11,077 bases of DNA from contig CAJUOC010000047.1 of the NCBI GenBank assembly GCA_910587925.1, positions 1 to 11,077 of the forward strand, given 5' to 3'. Position numbers and translations under genes: made by a program. Every line of letters starts with the position of its first letter. Position 1 is the first letter of the stretch. Positions 6,189 through 11,077 of this stretch are shown piece after piece. Source of the stretch: an uncultured Muribaculaceae bacterium (GTDB lineage Bacteria > Bacteroidota > Bacteroidia > Bacteroidales > Muribaculaceae). The notes below the pieces were generated by a model. It was not told the origin of the DNA. It worked only from the letters and a program-made list of their open reading frames with translations, and did not search any database.

Positions 6189-7166
6189 TTAAACGCGGGC
6201 GGTGAGGAGGGTGGCGCGGCCGCGCAGGGTGGCGGCGGGGGCTGAGGCGGGCAGCAGCACCGTGTCGCCGCGGCGCAGGCGGTAGCTGTCGGCGCCGCAG
6301 GTGATGTCGGCCTCGCCGTCGAGGGCCATCACCACTACAAACGACTCGCCGGCAGGGGCGATGACGTGGTCGGCGCCGGCCTGCAGGGCGATACGGTCGA
6401 CGGTGAAGTGGTCGCACGCCACGACCCGCTCGGTGTCGGGCTCGGCGGTGGGCACGGGGGTATTGCGGTAGTCGGGTAGCAGGGTGTAGTCGATGGCGTC
6501 GGCGGCCAGGTCGGTATGCAACTCGCGGGGCAGGCCGTCCTTACCCGGGCGGTTGTAGTCGAAGATGCGGTATGTGACGTCGCTGCTCTCCTGTATCTCG
6601 GCCAGCAGATTGCCGGCGCATATGGCATGGACGCGCCCCGCGGGTATGAAGTATGTGTCGCCGGGGTGTGAGGGATAGGCGGCGACGGCGTCGGCAAAGG
6701 TGCCGGCAGCCACCAGCCCGCGGTAACTCTCCGCATCAAGCTCCCGGGCGAGACCGGCCTTGATGACGGCGCCGGGGCGGGTGTCGATGACATACCACAT
6801 CTCGGTCTTGCCCAGCGAGCCGTGGCGCTCGGCGGCGAGCTCGTCGGTGGGGTGCACCTGTATGGAGAGGTCGGCGTCGGCGTCGATAAACTTTACCAGC
6901 AGCGGGAAGGCCGCGCCGTAGCGGGCGATGGAGCGGCGGCCCAGCAGGGCCTCGCCGCAGTCGGAGGCAAGCTCGGCCAGGGTGCGGCCGGCGACGGCGG
7001 GCGTGTCGGCCACGCTCTCCTTGCCGGGCACGGCCGAGATTTCCCAGCTTTCGCCGATGGCTTCCTGTGTGGTGTCGATGCCCTTGAATGCGGCCATGGC
7101 CGAGCCGCCCCATATCATGGAGTACAGACGGGGCGCGAAGTGGAGTATGTTGGGTAGATTTGTCAT
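6189..7166 (-). CDS. manA: Mannose-6-phosphate isomerase, type I short form (325 aa)
   Basis: It interconverts mannose-6-phosphate and fructose-6-phosphate in the cytoplasm, feeding mannose into glycolysis or supplying GDP-mannose synthesis. It has the cupin fold of type I phosphomannose isomerases, and the length matches the short Bacillus ManA-like form. Zinc ligands are visible as Gln103 and His105 (SIQVHPTDE), Glu122 (KTEMWY) and His180 (GRVHAI). Arg200 in TYRIFDYNR corresponds to the conserved catalytic arginine region. The N-terminus has the family pattern with IWGG at 18-21. The gene lies 50 bp after the epimerase gene in the same direction. A -7-like element in that gap suggests that it is expressed both with the mannan operon and alone. 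A terminator follows. Its place after a mannobiose 2-epimerase gene supports a role in mannan catabolism. Confidence 0.93.
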   Translation of the reverse strand: MTNLPNILHFAPRLYSMIWGGSAMAAFKGIDTTQEAIGESWEISAVPGKESVADTPAVAGRTLAELASDCGEALLGRRSIARYGAAFPLLVKFIDADADLSIQVHPTDELAAERHGSLGKTEMWYVIDTRPGAVIKAGLARELDAESYRGLVAAGTFADAVAAYPSHPGDTYFIPAGRVHAICAGNLLAEIQESSDVTYRIFDYNRPGKDGLPRELHTDLAADAIDYTLLPDYRNTPVPTAEPDTERVVACDHFTVDRIALQAGADHVIAPAGESFVVVMALDGEADITCGADSYRLRRGDTVLLPASAPAATLRGRATLLTARV

Positions 7167-7181
7167 AATTTATCTCTTTTG

Positions 7182-7189
7182 CAAAGATA
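7182..7189 (-). promoter_or_regulatory. Putative manA -7 promoter element inside the operon
   Basis: The minus strand reads TATCTTTG, matching TAnnTTTG and followed by C. It lies in the 50-bp gap between the epimerase gene and manA, 15 bp before the manA start, so the leader would be about 10 nt. Upstream, only a weak TTTA (7205-7208) stands near the -33 position, with a spacer of 15 bp, shorter than usual. The element is plausible rather than strong. Confidence 0.45.
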
Positions 7190-7216
7190 ATACCGGCCGC
7201 AGGATAAATCCACTCA

Positions 7217-8410
7217 TCAGACCCGCAAAATACGGGCGCCTTCGAGACAGGCGCGTGAGTTGTGGTAGGGACATTTCCAGAAGCCGGCCTTGTCGTCGCG
7301 GCGGTTGACCGAGCCATCCTCGAGGCGGCTCCAGTACCACTCGCCGCCCTCGCTGTCGACAAGATTGTCGAGGCAATACTGCCAGGTGGCGCGGGCGCCG
7401 TCGTAGTACTCGCTGAGGCCGTGGAAGAGGGCGAGATACAGCTGCCCGACGACACACTCGGCCTGTACCCACCAGTGGCGCTCACGGTCGAGGCGGCCGT
7501 CGGCCTCGCGCTCGTAGATGAGCGAGCCGTCGGGCTGCAGGCCGTCGAGGGCGCGCTCGGCCAGGCGGCGGCACATATCCATAGTGCGCCGCAGCAGAGC
7601 GTCGTCGCCCACTGCGCGGGCGGTCTCCACGAGCAGCCACGATGCCTCGATGTCGTGGCCGTAGGAGTAAGTATCGTCGAGGAGCTGCCAGTCGTCGTCG
7701 AAGAACAGCCCCAGGTGACCCGTGCGCTCCACATATATGCGGTCGAGGAAGATATCGAGCAGGCGGCGGGTGGCCTCGGCCACGCGGGCGTCGCCGGTGA
7801 CGCTGAGCAGCGCCGAGTATGCCTCGATGATGTGGAGGTGGGTATTCATGGTCTTGGAGGTATTGGCGTCTTGCTCGCTCAGACGCATATCCTCGATGGG
7901 CTGCCAGTCGCGGGTGGTGGCCTCGCGGTAGCCGCCGCGCGCGGTGTCGAGGCTATGGGCCTCGATGCAGTCGAAGAGGTTCATGGCCACGCGCAGCGCC
8001 TCGGCGTTGCCCGACGCGCGATAAAACTCGGCCATGCCGTAGATGGTGAAAGCGATGGCGTAAAACTGCTTTTTGGTGTCGAGCGGGCAGCCGTCGGGAC
8101 GCAGGCTCCAGTATACACCGCCGTGCTCCTGGTCGATGAAGCGCGAGGTGATGTAGTCAAAGGCGGCCATCGCCGTGCCGAGATACTCGGGGCGGCCAAG
8201 AGCATTGTATGCCGCCGAGAAAGTCCAGAGGATACGGGCATTGAGGATGGCGCCGCGCGGGGCGGTGTCGTCGAGGCGGTCGTTGCCGTCGCGGCGGCCG
8301 TAGAAGCCGCCGGCGGTGTCGAGCATCCGCTCCATCCAGTAGGGCAGGATGCACGAGCGGAGATTGTCGGTCAGCGAGTCGGCAAATCGGAGTCGGTCTT
8401 GCAGGGTCAT
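7217..8410 (-). CDS. Cellobiose/mannobiose 2-epimerase, AGE family (397 aa)
   Basis: It likely epimerises beta-1,4-mannobiose to mannosyl-glucose (and can act on cellobiose) in the cytoplasm, as characterised for the B. fragilis enzyme beside its GH26 and symporter genes. It has the (alpha/alpha)6-barrel pattern of N-acylglucosamine 2-epimerase relatives. Expected residues are Arg59 in NARILW (57-62), His191 and His193 in HLH, the catalytic histidines His252 in SYGHDIEASWL and His383 in CPYHNSR, and the WW pair at 313-314. Length is normal for the family. The ATG at 8410 forms an ATGA overlap with the symporter stop, implying translational coupling. The frame stays open for 430 codons further upstream, but that part lies over the symporter gene and is not coding. 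The genomic context favours mannobiose as the substrate over N-acetylglucosamine or cellobiose. Confidence 0.92.
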   Translation of the reverse strand: MTLQDRLRFADSLTDNLRSCILPYWMERMLDTAGGFYGRRDGNDRLDDTAPRGAILNARILWTFSAAYNALGRPEYLGTAMAAFDYITSRFIDQEHGGVYWSLRPDGCPLDTKKQFYAIAFTIYGMAEFYRASGNAEALRVAMNLFDCIEAHSLDTARGGYREATTRDWQPIEDMRLSEQDANTSKTMNTHLHIIEAYSALLSVTGDARVAEATRRLLDIFLDRIYVERTGHLGLFFDDDWQLLDDTYSYGHDIEASWLLVETARAVGDDALLRRTMDMCRRLAERALDGLQPDGSLIYEREADGRLDRERHWWVQAECVVGQLYLALFHGLSEYYDGARATWQYCLDNLVDSEGGEWYWSRLEDGSVNRRDDKAGFWKCPYHNSRACLEGARILRV

Positions 8411-9855
8411 GATTCGGTAGCGTAGTCTATCTTTTGGCGGGCATCGGCGTCGGTCACCACGACCATGCGGCGGGCCTTGAGCGCGGCGACTATCTCGCCC
8501 ATGCGGGCAGTGGTGAGCGGGTAAGCCCATACGGCGGCGATGGCCAGCAGCGCCACACCGGCGGGGATGAGCGACATGAGCAGCCACAGGCAGCTGACGG
8601 CGCTCTCGGGCTGGGCGATGGCCATGCCGGCCTGGTCGGCCGAGCGGGCCACGTAGCCGCAGGCGTCGAGGAGCCAGAGCACGGCCGCGCCGCCGATGGC
8701 GCCGCCAAACTTCTGTGCCATCGACGACGAGGAGAATATCAGCCCGGTGGAGGCGGTGTTGTGGCGCAGCTCGGCGTAGTCGCTCACGTCGGCATACATC
8801 GACCATACCAGGGGCGACATGATGCCGGTGAGCACCGAGATGATCACCTGCAGCCCGAGCATGGCCCAGTAGCCGCCGGGGGTGACGGGCACGAAGAAGA
8901 ATGCGACCGAGAGCACGGCCAGGGCGGCGTTGACGGCGATAAACGTGGTCTTCTTGCCCAGGCGCGCGGCGATGGGCACGGTAAGGGCTACGCCGGCCAT
9001 ATTGGCCACCTCGCCGATGCTCAGGAAGAGGCCCGAGTAGAAGAGTATCGACAGCGAGAAGAGGTAGATATTGGCATCGAAGCCGATGACGTCGGCAAAG
9101 AAGTATGCCACAGTGGCGCCGCGCACGGTATTGAAGAGGTTGAAGCTGAGCGCCGCGCCGATGAGCAGCCACCAGGGGCGGTTGCCCATCAGGGCGCGGA
9201 AGTCGCTGCCGATGCTGACGGTGCTGCGGGTCTCGACGCGCTCGCGGGTGAGGCGGAAACACAGCAGGAAGAGCACCAGACAGGCCGCGGCCACAACACA
9301 CATGGCATACTGCCAGCTGGAGCGCAGGTCGGCGCCGGCGGCGTCGGCAAAGAAGCTGCACAGCGGCTCCCAGGCGGCCAGGGCCACAAACGAGCCTGCG
9401 TAGGCAAAGAGCATACGGAAGGATGAGAATACGGTCTTCTGGCGCGGGTCGTCGGTGATGACGCCGAGCATGGCGCCGTATGGCACGTTGATGCCGGTGT
9501 AGACGCTCATCATCAGTATGTATGTCACATAGGCCCATATGAGCTTGGCGCCGTAAGACCAGTCGGGGGTGGTGAAGAGCAGTATGCCGGCCACCGAGAA
9601 GGGCACGGCCACCCACAGCAGATAGGGGCGATACTTGCCCCAGCGGGTGTGGGTGCGGTCGGCGGCCACGCCCATCATGGGGTCTGACACGGCGTCCCAT
9701 ATGCGGGTCACCAGCACGAGCACTCCGGCGTCGACAAGCGACAGCCCGAAGATATTGGAGTAGAAAAACGGCAGATAGTAGCTGAATATCTTCCAGAACA
9801 TCGACGAGGCCATGTCGCCCAGGCCGTAGCCTATCTTTTCCTTGAGCATCTTCAT
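8407..9855 (-). CDS. GPH-family (MelB-like) sugar:cation symporter (482 aa)
   Basis: This inner-membrane transporter probably imports mannobiose or other manno-oligosaccharides with Na+ or H+. It shows about 12 hydrophobic segments. The family signature is at 51-81, including RIWDAVSDPMMG and RWGKYRPYLLW. Compared with MelB, Asp54, Asp58 and Thr120 correspond to the cation-site residues D55, D59 and T121, while Ser57 replaces MelB N58. The later GPH motif around MYADVSDYAEL (353-363) and Lys382 (MelB K377) are present. The start at 9855 lies 4 bp after the GH26 stop; an alternative ATG two codons in (9849) is equally possible. The stop overlaps the epimerase start. In B. fragilis a symporter of this family neighbours GH26 and the epimerase in the mannan operon, which supports the substrate assignment. 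Confidence 0.93.
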   Translation of the reverse strand: MKMLKEKIGYGLGDMASSMFWKIFSYYLPFFYSNIFGLSLVDAGVLVLVTRIWDAVSDPMMGVAADRTHTRWGKYRPYLLWVAVPFSVAGILLFTTPDWSYGAKLIWAYVTYILMMSVYTGINVPYGAMLGVITDDPRQKTVFSSFRMLFAYAGSFVALAAWEPLCSFFADAAGADLRSSWQYAMCVVAAACLVLFLLCFRLTRERVETRSTVSIGSDFRALMGNRPWWLLIGAALSFNLFNTVRGATVAYFFADVIGFDANIYLFSLSILFYSGLFLSIGEVANMAGVALTVPIAARLGKKTTFIAVNAALAVLSVAFFFVPVTPGGYWAMLGLQVIISVLTGIMSPLVWSMYADVSDYAELRHNTASTGLIFSSSSMAQKFGGAIGGAAVLWLLDACGYVARSADQAGMAIAQPESAVSCLWLLMSLIPAGVALLAIAAVWAYPLTTARMGEIVAALKARRMVVVTDADARQKIDYATES

Positions 9856-9859
9856 GGCG

Positions 9860-10993
9860 TCAGAATTTATCGGCCAGCCCGCGGGCCAGGATTATGGTGG
9901 TGTCGGCTGCGAAGGCGCGGAAATCGGCCTCGGCGGGATGTCCGGGATAAGGCACGTAGAAGTGGCCGGGCTTGAGGTCGGCGGGGGCGTTGCGCCACAC
10001 CACCACATAGCTCACCGGGAAGGCGCTCACCACGGGCAGCAGGACGCGGGTGTACCAGTCGGCCACGACGACGCCCTCGGAGCCGGTCTCGGTGAGGGCG
10101 AGGGGCTTGCGGTGGGCTGCGGCGGCCTGCATGGCTATGCCGAGCGAGCGCTCCAGGTCGCGCTGATACTGCGCGATGCCCTCCTCGCCGCCAAAGTGGT
10201 ACACGTCGGTACCCATGATGTCGACGTAGCCGTCGCCGGGATAGCGCTCCATGTATGTGTCGTAGGAGTCGACGCGGTCGGGTGAGTAGGCCCAGAGCAC
10301 ATTGTCGACGCCGGCAGAGTCGCAGGCGGCGCGCAGGCGGGTCCACAGGGCGCGGTACTCCTCGGGGCTGCAATGCTCCCTACCCCACCAGAACCACGAC
10401 CCGGTATGCTCGTGCCACGGGCGGAATATCACCGGGATGCGCGCGCCGGCCGAGTCGGTGAGCGAGAGGAAAAATCCGGCCACGCGGCTGCACCAGCCGT
10501 CAAACTGCGCCGACAGGGCCGAGTCGGCCATGATGGCGGCCGGCACCGGGCGCGAGCTCACGTCCCACGAGTCGCCGCCGGTGAGCGGGTTGCGCGGGTG
10601 CCAGCTGAATGTGTTGATACCGCCGCGGGCAGCCTGGGCGGCCACTTCCTCGCGCATACGCCCGAAGGGCACGCCGTCGAGATTGACCGTGTCGCCCTCT
10701 TCAATCAAGCCGATATCCCAGCTCATCATGCCGGGATAGTCGCCGGTGAGTGCGAGCACATCGCTGCGCCCGCGGTCGCCTTGCCAGGAGGTGCCGTACA
10801 CGGGGTCGTCGTGATGGCCGAATATGATGCGGCGGGCGGCGGCCACGGAGTCGAGCCGGGCGGCCAGCGCCTGTACCGGGGTGAGCGGGGCGGCCTCGGG
10901 GGCCGGAGCCTCGGCGCGGCGGCAGCCGGCCGAGCCGAGGCTCAGCGCGGCCGCCACGCCGACGATGATTGCGGGGGCGATGCGTCGTTTCAT
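9860..10993 (-). CDS. GH26 beta-mannanase lipoprotein (377 aa)
   Basis: It hydrolyses beta-1,4-mannosidic bonds in mannan or manno-oligosaccharides. A lipoprotein signal occupies the N-terminus: basic KRR (2-4), a hydrophobic core and the lipobox SAGC with Cys24. The residues after the cysteine (RRAEAPAP) are not strongly acidic, so a surface-export signal is not obvious and the protein may face the periplasm. The GH26 domain spans about 40-370. The acid/base is Glu195 in RPWHEHTGSWFWWG (191-204) and the nucleophile is Glu302 in LTETGS; both match the clan GH-A pattern. Trp203 and His194 also fit. Length suits a single-domain enzyme without a carbohydrate-binding module. The B. fragilis relative in the same gene context is a mannobiose-forming exo-mannanase, which would supply the epimerase downstream. 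The ATG at 10993 gives the complete signal peptide. No promoter motif is clear in the 84 bp upstream within the window. Confidence 0.93.
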   Translation of the reverse strand: MKRRIAPAIIVGVAAALSLGSAGCRRAEAPAPEAAPLTPVQALAARLDSVAAARRIIFGHHDDPVYGTSWQGDRGRSDVLALTGDYPGMMSWDIGLIEEGDTVNLDGVPFGRMREEVAAQAARGGINTFSWHPRNPLTGGDSWDVSSRPVPAAIMADSALSAQFDGWCSRVAGFFLSLTDSAGARIPVIFRPWHEHTGSWFWWGREHCSPEEYRALWTRLRAACDSAGVDNVLWAYSPDRVDSYDTYMERYPGDGYVDIMGTDVYHFGGEEGIAQYQRDLERSLGIAMQAAAAHRKPLALTETGSEGVVVADWYTRVLLPVVSAFPVSYVVVWRNAPADLKPGHFYVPYPGHPAEADFRAFAADTTIILARGLADKF

Positions 10994-11061
10994 GGATGGT
11001 AAAGGTTGAGGAGAGGGGGGATTAGAGCTTGTTTAAAAATAAATGTGAATACGTAGGCGCG

Positions 11062-11076
11062 TCACTCTTTGAGTGA
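11062..11076. repeat. Short perfect palindrome upstream of the mannan operon
   Basis: TCACTC (11062-11067) and GAGTGA (11071-11076) form a perfect 6-bp inverted repeat around TTT. It lies about 70 bp upstream of the GH26 start codon. There is no U-tract on the minus strand, so it is not a usual leftward terminator. It could be an operator for a regulator of the mannan genes, or the end of a feature cut by the window edge. The remaining upstream bases (10994-11061) show no good TAnnTTTG element. Confidence 0.4.
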
Positions 11077-11077
11077 T

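Noticed and set aside
7221..7237. Small CCCG/CGGG inverted repeat at the end of the epimerase gene
   Set aside because: It is only 4 bp, lies inside coding sequence and has no U-tract; chance is sufficient in GC-rich DNA.
7262..9426. Two long plus-strand open frames opposite the epimerase and symporter genes
   Set aside because: They are antisense shadows of strongly supported genes with no recognisable domain.
8411..9700. Upstream extension of the epimerase frame giving an 827-residue fusion
   Set aside because: The extra 430 codons lie over the symporter gene and are Arg/His-rich, as expected for an off-frame reading of GC-rich DNA. The epimerase family start matches the ATGA overlap at 8410.
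1..11077. CRISPR arrays, tRNA or rRNA genes, insertion sequences, toxin-antitoxin or defence genes
   Set aside because: I looked for spaced direct repeats, transposase motifs and structured RNA genes and saw none that could be supported.

Overview
The window looks like chromosomal DNA of a GC-rich member of the Bacteroidales. I suspect a Muribaculaceae-like gut bacterium, but I cannot fix the family from this sequence alone. The evidence is a bacterial serine palmitoyltransferase of the type found in Bacteroidetes, a mannan-use cluster of the kind known from Bacteroides fragilis, no clear Shine-Dalgarno sequences, and four leftward promoter motifs matching the Bacteroidetes -7 element TAnnTTTG. 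All eight complete genes lie on the minus strand, so transcription runs from the right edge to the left edge. I see no tRNA, rRNA, CRISPR array, insertion sequence or prophage gene.

Right part (about 11077-6100): a compact mannan/manno-oligosaccharide module. In transcription order it holds a GH26 beta-mannanase lipoprotein, a GPH-family (MelB-like) sugar:cation symporter, an AGE-family cellobiose/mannobiose 2-epimerase and a type I mannose-6-phosphate isomerase. The first three genes are separated by 4 bp and then overlap by 4 bp (ATGA), so they form a tight operon. manA follows after 50 bp and has its own putative -7 element. A terminator closes the unit at 6102-6125. The likely scheme is that GH26 releases mannobiose, the symporter imports it, the epimerase makes mannosylglucose, and a GH130 phosphorylase (not in this window) cleaves it to mannose-1-phosphate and glucose. 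ManA connects mannose-6-phosphate to fructose-6-phosphate.

Middle part (about 6092-3120): two single-gene envelope units. One encodes a lipoprotein form of the HtrA/Do serine protease, with a promoter immediately after the previous terminator and a very strong terminator of its own at 4494-4539. The other encodes serine palmitoyltransferase, the first enzyme of sphingolipid synthesis, with a well-formed promoter (-33 TTTG and -7 TAACTTTG).

Left part (about 3159-101): a NatA/NatB-like ABC-2 transporter (ATPase, then permease, overlapping by 28 bp) and a 216-residue unrecognised protein with two membrane segments. The unit ends at a perfect 12-bp-stem terminator. A GC-rich hairpin lies 13 nt before the ATPase start codon; it can be read as the spt terminator or as an attenuator. 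The extreme left edge has another leftward promoter motif, for a gene outside the window, beside a run of 13 C (13 G on the transcribed-direction strand).

Most of the window is ordinary core or metabolic gene content. I found no convincing undescribed multi-gene system. The points most worth a second look are the homopolymer at the left promoter, the hairpin before the ABC operon, the missing GH130 gene in the mannan module, and the unknown membrane protein.
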